Positions 50,171 through 58,946 of a stretch of 64,000 bases of DNA are shown piece after piece. The notes below the pieces were generated by a model. It did no database searches and had not been told where the DNA came from. It worked only from the letters and a program-made list of their open reading frames with translations. How positions within the stretch are numbered: the stretch's first letter is position 1; every line of letters starts with the position of its first letter. Source of the DNA: Solirubrobacter phytolaccae (GTDB lineage: Bacteria; Actinomycetota; Thermoleophilia; Solirubrobacterales; Solirubrobacteraceae); NCBI RefSeq assembly GCF_027587195.1, contig NZ_JAPDDP010000016.1:1-64000 (forward strand). The letters run 5' to 3'. A program made the translations under genes and the position numbers.

Positions 50171-50701
50171 TTAGTCGCCGTCAGGCGAATCGGACGTGAG
50201 GGCCTCGACCAACGAACGGGCGTCGAACGCTTCCTCATGCCTGCGGCCGTTGACGAAGAACGCCGGGGTGGACGCGATCCCGGCCGCGCGTGCGGCTTCG
50301 TTGTCGCGCGCAACCCGCTCGGCCGGCGCGCCCGTCGCGAGGTCGGCGCTGAAACGCTCGGTGTCCAGGCCGATGCGGTCGGCGAGCGCGAGCAGGTCGG
50401 TGTCGGAGAGCTTGCCGCCGCTCGCGTAGAGCGCGTCGTGCATCTCCCAGAACGAGCCCTGCAGGGACGCGGCCTCGGCGGCCTCGGCGGCGCGCTCGGC
50501 GTCCGGGTGGACCTCGGTCAGCGGCAGGTGGCGGAAGACGAAGCGCAGGCGGCCTTCGAGGCGCTCGCGGACGCGGCGCACGATCGACTGGGCGGCGACG
50601 CAGTAGGGGCACTGGAAGTCGCCGTACATGACGAGCTCGAGCGGCGCGTCGAACGGTCCGGCGACGTGATCGTGCTCGTCGATGGGCTGCGGAAGGGGCA
50701 T
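50171..50701 (-). CDS. DsbA-like thioredoxin-fold protein
   Basis: 176 residues. Active site FQCPYC (CPYC near 31-34), helical insertion (EHPDAERAAEAAEAA onward) and cis-Pro in IASTPAFFVNG mark a DsbA-like disulfide enzyme; FDAPLELVMYGDFQCPYC resembles the BdbD/DsbA-like family. No signal peptide is present, so it may be cytosolic. First gene of the three-gene unit. Confidence 0.85.
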   Translation of the reverse strand: MPLPQPIDEHDHVAGPFDAPLELVMYGDFQCPYCVAAQSIVRRVRERLEGRLRFVFRHLPLTEVHPDAERAAEAAEAASLQGSFWEMHDALYASGGKLSDTDLLALADRIGLDTERFSADLATGAPAERVARDNEAARAAGIASTPAFFVNGRRHEEAFDARSLVEALTSDSPDGD

Positions 50702-50716
50702 TGGGCGCGTCGATCC

Positions 50717-50817
50717 TAGAGATCCGCGAAGCGATCTCTTCAGCCGAGATCGCGAAAGCCAGCGGCGAAGCCGCTAGTGGCGCGATATAGCGCCCTAGAC
50801 TGCCCACCCCAGTGGGC
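50717..50817. promoter_or_regulatory. Divergent control region with four hairpins
   Basis: AGAGATC-CGCGAAGC-GATCTCT, AGCGGC-GAA-GCCGCT, GGCGC-GATATA-GCGCC and GCCCAC-CCCA-GTGGGC follow in order; the last one encloses the antiporter GTG start. A TAGACT -10 box precedes the start. Confidence 0.5.
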
Positions 50818-52335
50818 GAACTCGAGCTCCTCTTCGCGCTGCTGTTCCTGGCGGTGCTGCTCGTGCGCGCCGCGGACCGGCTGCACGTCCCGTACCCGAT
50901 CGTGCTCGTGCTGGGCGGGTTGGCGCTCGCCTTCGTGCCCGGCGTGCCGCGCGTGGACCTGGACCCGCACGTCGTGCTGCTGGTCTTCATCCCGCCGCTG
51001 CTGATGAGCGCCGGCTGGGCGTCGTCGGCGCGTGAGCTGCGGGCGGAGAGCCGCGCGCTCGGCCTGCTCGCGCTGGCGCTCGTGCTTGCGACCACGAGCG
51101 TGGTCGCCGTCGCCGCGCACGGCCTGGTCGACGGGCTCTCGTGGCCGGCCGCGTTCATGCTCGGCGCCGTGATCGCGCCGACGGACGCGGTCGCCGCCGT
51201 CGCCACGTTCGCGACCGTGCGCGTCCCGGGCCGCGTGCGCCGGCTGGTGGAGGGCGAGTCCCTGATCAACGACGCGACCGGCCTGACCGGCTTCCGCGTG
51301 GCGGTCGGCGCGGCCACCGCGGGCACGTTCTCGCTCTTCGACGCCACGGTCGAGTTCCTGGTCGCCGCGGTCGGCGGCGTGGCGGTCGGCGCCGTCGTCG
51401 CCATGCTCGGCCTGCGCGCGATCCGCAAGCAGGCCGACGTCACGGTCTCCGTCCTGCTGACGATCCTCGCCGCCTACACGAGCTACATCGCGGCCGAGGA
51501 GATCCACGCGTCGGGCATCCTCGCCGCCGCCACCTGCGGCGTCCTCAGCGGCTGGAAGCAGTCGGACTACTTCGACGCCGACACGCGCCTGACCGCCAAC
51601 TCGTTCTGGAACATCCTCACCTTCGGGCTCGAGGCGCTGCTGTTCGTGCTCCTCGGCCTGCAGCTGGAGAACATCATCGACGAGCTGGGGAGCGACCGCG
51701 CGGCGTCGCTGATCCTCGCCGGCGTCGCGATCTCGGGGATCGTGATCGTCGTGCGGCTCGCGTTCGCGCTGCTCCCGGTGGCGCCCGGGCTCGGCGTGAA
51801 GGAGCGCGTCGTCGTGGGCTGGTGCGGGATGCGCGGTGCGATCTCGCTCGCCGCGGCGCTGTCGATCGCGGCCGACATCCCGGGCCGCGAGGAGGTCATC
51901 TTCCTCACGTTCATCGTGATCCTGGTGACGCTCGTCGGGCAGGGCCTGACACTCCCGGCGGTGGTCAAGGCGCTGCGGATCCCGTCCGAGCGCGAGTGGT
52001 CGCCCGAGGAGGCGATCGCCCGCCTGGAGGCCGCGCAGACGGCGCTGGACCGCCTCGACGAGCTCGAGGAGGACGAGCGCATCAACGAGGAGCCGCTGCG
52101 CCGGCTGCGGGAGCTCTACCGCGCGCGCTTCCAGCAGTGCGTGGCCGTCCTCGGCGGCGAGAAGGCACCCGACGTGCTCCAGGAGCAGCGGATGCGCTTC
52201 TCCGACGTGCGCCGCGACCTGATCAAGTCCGAGCGCGCCGCGGTGCTCGGCCTGCGCAACCAGGGGCGGATCTCCCAGGACGTGCAGCGCCAGATCGAGC
52301 GCGACCTCGATCTCGAAGAAGCCCGGCTCCGTTAG
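50812..52335 (+). CDS. Na+/H+ antiporter, CPA1 family
   Basis: 507 residues, about 12 membrane helices. Signature helices are GAVIAPTDAVAAVATF and GESLINDATGLTGFRVAVG with the paired Asp/Asn exchange site (helix 5), and GMRGAISLAAALSI. A C-terminal cytosolic helical tail of about 120 residues (RLEAAQTALDRLDELEEDERI onwards) resembles NhaP-type regulatory tails. Extrudes Na+ or K+ in exchange for protons. GTG 50812 lies within a hairpin. Confidence 0.9.
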   Translation: MGELELLFALLFLAVLLVRAADRLHVPYPIVLVLGGLALAFVPGVPRVDLDPHVVLLVFIPPLLMSAGWASSARELRAESRALGLLALALVLATTSVVAVAAHGLVDGLSWPAAFMLGAVIAPTDAVAAVATFATVRVPGRVRRLVEGESLINDATGLTGFRVAVGAATAGTFSLFDATVEFLVAAVGGVAVGAVVAMLGLRAIRKQADVTVSVLLTILAAYTSYIAAEEIHASGILAAATCGVLSGWKQSDYFDADTRLTANSFWNILTFGLEALLFVLLGLQLENIIDELGSDRAASLILAGVAISGIVIVVRLAFALLPVAPGLGVKERVVVGWCGMRGAISLAAALSIAADIPGREEVIFLTFIVILVTLVGQGLTLPAVVKALRIPSEREWSPEEAIARLEAAQTALDRLDELEEDERINEEPLRRLRELYRARFQQCVAVLGGEKAPDVLQEQRMRFSDVRRDLIKSERAAVLGLRNQGRISQDVQRQIERDLDLEEARLR

Positions 52336-52343
52336 CCCCGCCC

Positions 52344-52419
52344 GCGAGTCCGCGCGCGGCTTCGCCGCGCCGCGCCGCGTCGGCGGACTCGCCAAGCCAT
52401 TGCCCTCAGGGCAATGGCT
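52344..52419. repeat. Repeat family 2 (two-hairpin junction element), copy 2
   Basis: Hairpin AGCCATTGCCC/GGGCAATGGCT (52395-52419, loop TCA) next to GGCGGACTCGCC, and the GCGAGTCCGCGC box at 52344-52355. It is the reverse of copy 1. The TCA loop is the complement of the AlkA TGA stop. Confidence 0.75.
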
Positions 52420-53032
52420 CGTTGTCGAGCGAGCGCCAGAGGTACAAACAGGCCCGCGTGCGGTGCGGGCGCCACGGCTCGGCGAGCTCGGTCATCGCGT
52501 CGGGCGACGGCACCGCGTCCAGGCCGTAGGCGGTCATGATCGCGTTCTTGATGCCCTGGTCGCCCGTGGGCAGGATGTCCGGCCGGTGCAGGGTGAACAT
52601 CAGGTACATGTGGGCTGTCCACTCGCCGATGCCCTTGACCGCGATCAGCTCGCGCGCGACCTCCTCGTCGGGCAGCGCGTCGAGCTTGTCGAGCTCGAGC
52701 CGGCCCTCGATGACGTGCTCGGCCAGGGAGCGCAGCGAGGCCGTCTTCGCGCGGGACAGCCCGGCGGCGGCGCGCAGCTCCTCCGGGTCGTCGGCGAGGA
52801 TCTCCTCGGGCGTCGGCGCGCGGTCGCCGAAGCGCGCGATCAGCCGGCCGTAGATCGCGGCGGCGGCCTTCACGGACAGCTGCTGGCCCGTGATCGAGCG
52901 CAGGAGCGCTCCGTAGAGATCGGCCGGGCGGCGCGACGAGCCGTCCTCGTCGCGGTCGAGCGGGCCGCCGAAGCGCTCGATCAGCCCCGCCATCACGGGG
53001 TCTTTGGCGAGATGCGCGTCGGCGGCCTCCAT
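52406..53032 (-). CDS. DNA-3-methyladenine glycosylase II family (HhH-GPD)
   Basis: 208 residues. AlkA-like core: LLRSITGQQLSVKAAAAIYGRL, helix-hairpin-helix VKGIGEWTAHMYLMFTL, and catalytic Asp in RPDILPTGDQGIK. Removes alkylated bases in base-excision repair. Ends in repeat family 2: its stop codon is in the hairpin loop. The DHH phosphoesterase gene is 19 bp upstream on the same strand. Confidence 0.92.
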   Translation of the reverse strand: MEAADAHLAKDPVMAGLIERFGGPLDRDEDGSSRRPADLYGALLRSITGQQLSVKAAAAIYGRLIARFGDRAPTPEEILADDPEELRAAAGLSRAKTASLRSLAEHVIEGRLELDKLDALPDEEVARELIAVKGIGEWTAHMYLMFTLHRPDILPTGDQGIKNAIMTAYGLDAVPSPDAMTELAEPWRPHRTRACLYLWRSLDNEPLP

Positions 53033-53051
53033 GGCCGCGGCAGGTTATCCC

Positions 53052-54002
53052 CTAGCCGTCGGCGTTGATCTGGGTGATCAGCTCCTGCAGAACGCGCGGC
53101 GCGTCCTCGTTCTCGACCTGGCAGGTGCCGGCCGCGTGGTGCCCGCCGCCGCCGTAGCTGAGCATCAGCTCGCCGACGTCGGTCTTGGCGCCGCGGTCGA
53201 TGATCGACTTGCCGGTCGCGAACACCGTGTTCTGCTGGCGCAGACCCCAGAGGACGTGGATCGAGATGTTGCACTGCGGGAACAGCGCGTAGAGCGTGAA
53301 GCGGTTGGTCGGGTGGATGACCTCCTCCTCGCGGAGGTCCAGCACCACGAGGTTGCCGTGCACGGTGGTGCAGCGGCGGATCTGCTCCTCCGCGGCCGCG
53401 GCGTGCGCGTTGTAGAGCTCGACGCGCTCCTTGATGTGCGGGTTCTCGAAGATCTCCTCGACCGACATCGCGGTGCAGATGTCGATCAGCTCCATCATCA
53501 GCTGGTAGTTGGAGATCTGGAACTCGCGGAAGCGGCCGAGGCCGGTGCGCGGGTCCATCAGGAAGTTGAGCATGACCCACCCGGTGGGGTGGAGGATCTC
53601 GTCGAGCGTGAACTGGGCGGCGTCGCCCTTGTCCACCGCGTCCATCAGCTCCTCGATGCCGGGGAAGACCTCGGCGCCGCCGTAGTAGTCGTAGACCACG
53701 CGGGCCGCGGACTGGGCGTCGGGGACGATCACGTGGTTGGCGCGCGGGCCACCGACGCGGGTGGCCTCGGAGCTGTGATGGTCGAAGGAGATGGCCGCGT
53801 CGGCGTTGTACGGCAGGTTGGTCGTGACGTCGTTGGGACCGATCTCGACCTTGCCGTCCTGGACGTCCTTCGGATGAACGAACAGGATGTCGTCGAGGAT
53901 GCCGAGGTGCTTGAGCAGCGCCGCGCACACGAGCCCGTCGAAGTCCGACCGGGTGACGAGCCGGTAGCGCTCGGCGTGGGTGGAGGTCATAGTCGGAGTC
54001 AT
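53052..54002 (-). CDS. DHH-family phosphoesterase
   Basis: 316 residues. Metal-binding motifs: RSDFDGLVCAAL (Asp-rich motif I), ISFDHHSSE (DHH), and C-terminal DHHA1 GGGGHHAAGTCQV. The start may be 54002 or ATG 53990. Similar to nano-RNase/exopolyphosphatase-type and pAp phosphatases, so it may hydrolyse short RNA or cyclic dinucleotides. Given several GGDEF genes, that is an attractive but untested link. Confidence 0.88.
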   Translation of the reverse strand: MTPTMTSTHAERYRLVTRSDFDGLVCAALLKHLGILDDILFVHPKDVQDGKVEIGPNDVTTNLPYNADAAISFDHHSSEATRVGGPRANHVIVPDAQSAARVVYDYYGGAEVFPGIEELMDAVDKGDAAQFTLDEILHPTGWVMLNFLMDPRTGLGRFREFQISNYQLMMELIDICTAMSVEEIFENPHIKERVELYNAHAAAAEEQIRRCTTVHGNLVVLDLREEEVIHPTNRFTLYALFPQCNISIHVLWGLRQQNTVFATGKSIIDRGAKTDVGELMLSYGGGGHHAAGTCQVENEDAPRVLQELITQINADG

Positions 54003-54027
54003 TGCCCGGATTAGTCGGCGGTACGCG

Positions 54028-54039
54028 CTGAAAGTTCAG
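54028..54039. promoter_or_regulatory. Palindrome CTGAA-AG-TTCAG in the divergent region
   Basis: Short inverted repeat between the DHH gene and the symporter gene; possibly regulatory. Confidence 0.35.
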
Positions 54040-54061
54040 TGAGCGGGTACTTAGATGAGCC

Positions 54062-55459
54062 ATGAAGGAGAGAGGGCTCTTCAAGCAGCTGTGGTTCTGG
54101 GTGATCGTCGCGATCGCCCTCGGCATCGTGTTCGGCCTGGTGTTCCCAGGCGCGGCGGAGAAGTCCAAATGGCTCGCCGACGCCTTCATCCAGCTCATCA
54201 AGACGGTCACCGGCCCGGTGATCTTCCTGACCGTCGTCATCGGCATCGCGTCGCTCGGGAACCTCGCGCGCGCGGGCGGGCTCGCGCTCCGGGCGCTCGG
54301 CTACTTCTTCGGGATGACGGTCGTCGCGCTCACGCTCGGGCTGCTGGCGGCGAACATCTTCGCGCCGGGGTCGGGCTTCGACGGCGATCCGAGCGAGGCG
54401 GCGCGGGCGAGCGCGCAGGAGTCGATCGACGAAGCGGGCGCGAGCGAGGAAGGCGGCCTCGTCGGCTTCATCACCGACGACCTGCTGCCGACCAGCTTCG
54501 TTCAGCCGTTCGTCGAGAACGAGATCCTGCGCATCCTCGTGCTGGCGATCTTCGTCGCCGCCGCGATCTCGATGCTCGCCGACAAGCAGCGCAAGCAGAT
54601 CGTCAACGTCTTCGAGATCGCCTCGAAGGTCGTCTTCGGCGTGATCCGGCTGATCATGTGGGCCGCGCCGCTCGGCGCGTTCGGCGGCATGGCCTACACC
54701 GTCTCGGTGTTCGGCGCGGAGTCGCTGTCGAACCTGGGCCAGCTGATGGTCGTCTTCTGGGGCACGTGCGCGTTCTTCGTGTTCGTCGTGCTCGGGCTCG
54801 TGGCGCGCGCGTCGGGCTTCTCGATCTTCCGGATGGTGCGGCTGATCCGCGACGAGCTGCTGATCATCGTCGGCACGTCGTCGTCGGAGACGGTGCTGCC
54901 GCGCCTGCTGGCCAAGCTCACGGCCGCGGGCGCCTCCCGCCAGGTGAGCGGCATGGTCCTGCCGACGGGCTACTCGTTCAACCTCGACGGCACCTGCATC
55001 TACCTCACGCTGGGCGCGCTGTTCATCGTCCAGGCGACCGGGCAGGACATGGCGATCGGCGAGCAGATCGCGCTCGCCGGCCTGATGATCCTCACCTCCA
55101 AGGGCGCGGCGGGCATCACGGGTGCGGGCCTCGTGACGCTGACCGCCTCGCTGACGGCCTTCGGCGGCACGTTCTTCTCGGCCGAGTCGATCGCCGTCGG
55201 CATCGCGCTCGTGGTCGGCATCGACCGGATCATGTCCGAGGGCCGTGCGCTCACCAACGCGATCGGCAACTCGGTCGCCGTGATGGTGATCGCCAAGTGG
55301 CAGGGCGAGCTCGACGAGGCGCACTTCCAGAAGGTGTTGCACGACCCGGAGCTGGTCGACCGCGAGGTCGAGGCCGCGATGCGCGGCGAGGACCTCGAGG
55401 ACGCGACCGGGCGCTTCGACCGCGACCGCGCCCGAACGCCCGAGATAATTACGCCGTAA
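54062..55459 (+). CDS. Dicarboxylate/cation symporter (DAACS, DctA/GltP-like)
   Basis: 465 residues, eight helices and two hairpin loops. Substrate loop GTSSSETVLPR, NMDGT-like motif YSFNLDGTCIY, and SKGAAGITGAG-type HP2. It imports C4-dicarboxylates, glutamate or aspartate with H+/Na+. The segment GFDGDPSEAARASAQESIDEAGASEEGG is an extra acidic loop not common in the family. Its 3' end overlaps ChdC by 11 bp. Confidence 0.9.
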   Translation: MKERGLFKQLWFWVIVAIALGIVFGLVFPGAAEKSKWLADAFIQLIKTVTGPVIFLTVVIGIASLGNLARAGGLALRALGYFFGMTVVALTLGLLAANIFAPGSGFDGDPSEAARASAQESIDEAGASEEGGLVGFITDDLLPTSFVQPFVENEILRILVLAIFVAAAISMLADKQRKQIVNVFEIASKVVFGVIRLIMWAAPLGAFGGMAYTVSVFGAESLSNLGQLMVVFWGTCAFFVFVVLGLVARASGFSIFRMVRLIRDELLIIVGTSSSETVLPRLLAKLTAAGASRQVSGMVLPTGYSFNLDGTCIYLTLGALFIVQATGQDMAIGEQIALAGLMILTSKGAAGITGAGLVTLTASLTAFGGTFFSAESIAVGIALVVGIDRIMSEGRALTNAIGNSVAVMVIAKWQGELDEAHFQKVLHDPELVDREVEAAMRGEDLEDATGRFDRDRARTPEIITP

Positions 55460-56135
55460 CGCCGACCGTGGCGCCGTCGAGCGCGTTCAGCGCGCGCTCG
55501 ACGGACATGGCGATGCACGTGAACGTCGGCGTGTCGCGCTTGGTGAAGAGGCTGGACTCGGTCGTGCGCAGGCGCTGCACGAGGTCCAGGAAGACCGCGG
55601 GCTCGTCGCCCTCGAAGGCCACGACGAACTCCTGGTCGTCCAGCCCGAACGAGTAGCTCGTGTTGAGGTCCACGTCCGGGTACTCCTTGCCGACCCGGAT
55701 GTGCTCCTGCATGATCCGCCAGCGCTCCTTCGGATCGACCCCGTACCACTCGCGGGTCTTCACGAAGGGGTAGACGAACAGGTACTTGGAGTGCTGCGGG
55801 CGGACCTCGAGGCGGGACTCGTCGGAGTACTCGCTCGGCTTGGTCATCGCGAGGAAGCTGTACGGCGTCTCCGCCCAGCCCATCAGCCCGCTCTGCGACA
55901 GCACGACGTGGAACTCGTGGATGCGCTCGAGGTTCGTCGCCTGCGTGAGGAGCAGCAGGTCGGCGTCACCGCGCGTACCCACCAGTGAGAAAGCGCGCAG
56001 GAGGCGCTCGGACGAGAAGTCCTCGCAGGCGGCGAGGAACTCGCGCTTGTGGATGGCGCGTTCCTCGGCGTCCAGCCGCCTCCAGGCGGGGTCCACCTTC
56101 AGGAACGTGTACTTGACGAACTGGCGTTCAGGCAT
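55449..56135 (-). CDS. chdC: Coproheme decarboxylase (HemQ/ChdC)
   Basis: 228 residues. Chlorite-dismutase-fold half repeats; catalytic-Tyr region YPFVKTREWYGV and the proximal His in RWRIMQEHIRVGKEY, with NTSYSFGLDDQEFVVAFE near the C-terminus. ChdC converts coproheme III to haem b, the last step of the coproporphyrin-dependent pathway of Gram-positives and actinobacteria. Other haem genes are not in the window. Confidence 0.92.
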   Translation of the reverse strand: MPERQFVKYTFLKVDPAWRRLDAEERAIHKREFLAACEDFSSERLLRAFSLVGTRGDADLLLLTQATNLERIHEFHVVLSQSGLMGWAETPYSFLAMTKPSEYSDESRLEVRPQHSKYLFVYPFVKTREWYGVDPKERWRIMQEHIRVGKEYPDVDLNTSYSFGLDDQEFVVAFEGDEPAVFLDLVQRLRTTESSLFTKRDTPTFTCIAMSVERALNALDGATVGVTA

Positions 56136-56199
56136 CGGCTATGGCCTGCAGGATACGTGAAGAGCGGTTAGCCGCACCCTTTTTCGCCGCCTCGACGAA

Positions 56200-56205
56200 T
56201 AGGAT
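56200..56205 (+). promoter_or_regulatory. -10 box of glycosyltransferase-flippase gene (leaderless)
   Basis: TAGGAT is followed by eight bases and then the ATG at 56214. Confidence 0.45.
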
Positions 56206-56213
56206 CGCCCGCA

Positions 56214-58520
56214 ATGCGGGTCGCGCTGGTCTCCCCGTACTCGTGGACATATCCCGGCGGGGTGACCCGCCACATCGAGGCGTTGCGGGCGGAGCTGGAC
56301 CGTGCCGGCCACGATGTCCGCGTGTTCGCCCCCTTTGATCACGACCGTCGGAAGACGGCGTGGATGCATCGCGGGGCGCGGCCCCAGGCGCGCCCGGTGC
56401 CCGAGTGGCTGACGCCGCTGGGGGCGACGATCGGCTGGCCGTCCAACGGCGCCGTCTCGAACGTCTCGGGCTCGCCGTCGGCGGTCTCCAAGCTGCGACG
56501 GGAGCTGCGCGCGGGCGGCTTCGACGTGATCCACCTGCACGAGCCGGTCGCTCCGGTCGCGGGCTGGGACACGCTCACCAGCGCCGACGCGCCGCTCGTC
56601 GGCACGTTCCACTGCTATTCGGAGTCGGTGGCGCCGCACAAGGTCGCCGCGCTGCTCGGCGCGCGCCGGAAGCTGAACCGGCTGAACGTCTCGATCGCGG
56701 TGTCGGAGGCGGCGGCGTGGACCGGCCGGCGCTTCTACGGCGGCCGCTACCGGATCATCCCGAACGGGGTCGTGCTGCCCGAGGGCGGCGTGCCGTGGCC
56801 GCGAGTACGCCGGGCCGGCGAGCCGCTGCGGGTGGTGTTCGTCGGCCAGGCCGTGGAGCGCAAGGGGCTCCCGGTGCTGCTGCGCGCCTTCGAGGCGCTG
56901 CGCGGGCAGATCCCCGCCGAGCTCACGGTCATCGGGCTGACCCCGGAGGAGCTCGCGCCGCTGCTCGTCGAAGGCGAGGGCGTGACCGCCCTGGGCCGTG
57001 TCGACGACGTCGTGAAGGCCGCCGTCCTGCGCGACGCGGACGTGCTGTGCGCGCCGTCGCTCGGGGGCGAGTCGTTCGGGATGGTGCTGACCGAGGCGTT
57101 CGCGGCGGGAACGCCGGTCGTCGCCTCGGACATCGCGGGCTACCGCGACGTCGTGACCGCCGGCGTGGACGGCGTCCTCGTGCCGCGCGCCGACGCGACC
57201 GCCCTGGCCGAGACGCTGCGCGACCTCGCGCTGGACCCGAAGCGGGTGCAGACGCTCGCCCGCGGCGCGGCCGTGAGCGCCGAGCGCTACGCGTGGCCGC
57301 GGGTCGCCGAGCAGGTCGTCGGCGCCTACGAGGACGCGCAGGTCGTGCCTGCCGTGGAGGGCGGTCGGGTGGCCCGCGCGGCGGTGAAGGTCGGCGCGAC
57401 GCCGCGTGACGGGCGCCCGCGCGTGCCCGCGCAGCGGCTTCCCTCGCTGGAGCCGGCGCCCGAGCGCCGTCGCGGAGCGGCGCTGCGCCGCGGCGCGATC
57501 GGCCTGGCCGGCCTGGCCACGGTGGCGGGCGCGGTCGCGGCGGTCGAGCACATCGGCCCGGCGCGGATCGGCGACGCGCTCGTGCGCTCCAGCCCGCCGT
57601 GGGTGCTCTTCGGCGTGGCGCTGATGTGCGCCTCGATGCTGCTGCGCGCGGTCTCCTGGCACGCGATCTTGAAGGCCGCGCTCCCGGGCGCGCGCCCGAA
57701 GCTGGCGGACGCGGTTCAGGGCACGAACATCGGCGTGCTGATGTCGGCGACGCTCCCGGCGCGCCTCGGCGAGCCCTCCCGCGCGCTCATCGTCTCGCGC
57801 CGGCTGGGCCGCGCCCGTGACCGACTGCCCGTCGTGCTCGGCACGATCGTGTCCCAGACGCTCATCAACGTGCTCGCGCTCGTGATCCTCGGCGCGGTCA
57901 TGTTCTCCACGATCGGCCTGTTCGACGGCAAGCAGCGCGCGCTGCTCTGGTACGCGGTCGCGCCGTTCGCGCTGCTGCTGGTCGTGCTCGTCGCTCCGGC
58001 GCTCATCCGGTCGCGCCGGCCCGCGCGGTCACGCTGGGTCGCGCAGGCCCGGTCGGCGGTGGCACGGGTGCGGAGCGGCCTCGTCGTCTTCAAGCGGCCG
58101 CGCGAGGGCTTCGTCGCCATCAGCATGCAGCTCGGGGCGTGGGCCCTGCAGTGGGTGTCGTGCTACGTGCTGCTGGTCGCGCTGGGCCTCGAGCACCGCG
58201 CCGATCTCGGCGCCGCGGCGGCGATCCTGTTCGCCGTCAACGTCACCGCGGTCCTGCCGGTCACCCCGTCGAACGTCGGCGTCTTCCAGGCGGCGTGCAT
58301 GGCGGTGCTCGTGGGCGCGTACGGCGTCGCCCCGGCGCAGGCGCTGGGCTACGGGATCATCCTGCAGGCCGTCGAGGTCGTGACCGCGCTGGTGATGGGC
58401 GCGCCCGCGCTGGTCAAGGAAGGGCTGAGCTGGCGCGAGGTGCGCCTGCGCGCGATGCACAGCGCGCCGGTCTCGTTATCCGTGCCCGCGCCGAAGAAGC
58501 CCGAGCCGGTCGAGGCCTAG
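56214..58520 (+). CDS. GT4 glycosyltransferase fused to a lysyl/flippase-like (UPF0104) membrane domain
   Basis: 768 residues. Residues 1-380 are a GT-B glycosyltransferase of the PimA type: PYSWTYPGGVTRHIEAL, VGTFHCYSESVAPHK, IPNGV, and the nucleotide-sugar EX7E region SLGGESFGMVLTEAFA. After a Pro-rich linker, residues 440-750 form about eight helices of the LPG_synthase_TM/UPF0104 type (LGVAL, AVLPVTPSNVGVFQAACMAVLVGAYG). One protein could glycosylate a lipid and move it across the membrane. Standalone gene, ends in CTAG shared with the next gene. Confidence 0.85.
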   Translation: MRVALVSPYSWTYPGGVTRHIEALRAELDRAGHDVRVFAPFDHDRRKTAWMHRGARPQARPVPEWLTPLGATIGWPSNGAVSNVSGSPSAVSKLRRELRAGGFDVIHLHEPVAPVAGWDTLTSADAPLVGTFHCYSESVAPHKVAALLGARRKLNRLNVSIAVSEAAAWTGRRFYGGRYRIIPNGVVLPEGGVPWPRVRRAGEPLRVVFVGQAVERKGLPVLLRAFEALRGQIPAELTVIGLTPEELAPLLVEGEGVTALGRVDDVVKAAVLRDADVLCAPSLGGESFGMVLTEAFAAGTPVVASDIAGYRDVVTAGVDGVLVPRADATALAETLRDLALDPKRVQTLARGAAVSAERYAWPRVAEQVVGAYEDAQVVPAVEGGRVARAAVKVGATPRDGRPRVPAQRLPSLEPAPERRRGAALRRGAIGLAGLATVAGAVAAVEHIGPARIGDALVRSSPPWVLFGVALMCASMLLRAVSWHAILKAALPGARPKLADAVQGTNIGVLMSATLPARLGEPSRALIVSRRLGRARDRLPVVLGTIVSQTLINVLALVILGAVMFSTIGLFDGKQRALLWYAVAPFALLLVVLVAPALIRSRRPARSRWVAQARSAVARVRSGLVVFKRPREGFVAISMQLGAWALQWVSCYVLLVALGLEHRADLGAAAAILFAVNVTAVLPVTPSNVGVFQAACMAVLVGAYGVAPAQALGYGIILQAVEVVTALVMGAPALVKEGLSWREVRLRAMHSAPVSLSVPAPKKPEPVEA

Positions 58521-58939
58521 CGCTGCGCGTCGAGCAGCCAGTGACCGTCGACCTTCGCCATTCGCTCGCGGTAGCCGTCTGAGTAGGCGACGACCGCGGC
58601 GTCACCGGTGACGCGAATGCCGGTCGTGCGTATGGGCGACGTGGCGTACGGGTCCTCGGCGGGCGACGTGGAGTCGAAATAGGGGTCGTCCTCCAGGGGT
58701 TCGTACACGGCCGTGAGGGCCTCGGTGCACGTCGCATCGCGCGGGTGGGCGCGGGAGCCCATGTCCTGCCGCTGGCGCGCTTTCGTCATGAGGGCGCACG
58801 CCGCCGCATAGTCGTTCGTCTCCCAGGCGAGGTCCCAGGCGGTGAGCGCGGCCTGGATGTGCTGGGGCTCGGAGGCGCCGCAGCTCGTCGCTGACAGCGC
58901 CAGGGCGACCAGAACGGGGAGATGACGGAGCCTGGGCAC
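58517..58939 (-). CDS. Lipoprotein, NTF2-like
   Basis: 140 residues. Lipobox LSATSC (Cys 20), then about 110 residues of an alpha+beta domain (IQAALTAWDLAWETNDYAAACALMT, AVVAYSDGYRERMAKVDGHWLLD) like NTF2-type domains. A related shorter lipoprotein lies directly upstream. The TAG stop shares CTAG with the convergent glycosyltransferase-flippase gene. Confidence 0.75.
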   Translation of the reverse strand: MPRLRHLPVLVALALSATSCGASEPQHIQAALTAWDLAWETNDYAAACALMTKARQRQDMGSRAHPRDATCTEALTAVYEPLEDDPYFDSTSPAEDPYATSPIRTTGIRVTGDAAVVAYSDGYRERMAKVDGHWLLDAQR

Positions 58940-58946
58940 TGGGTGT

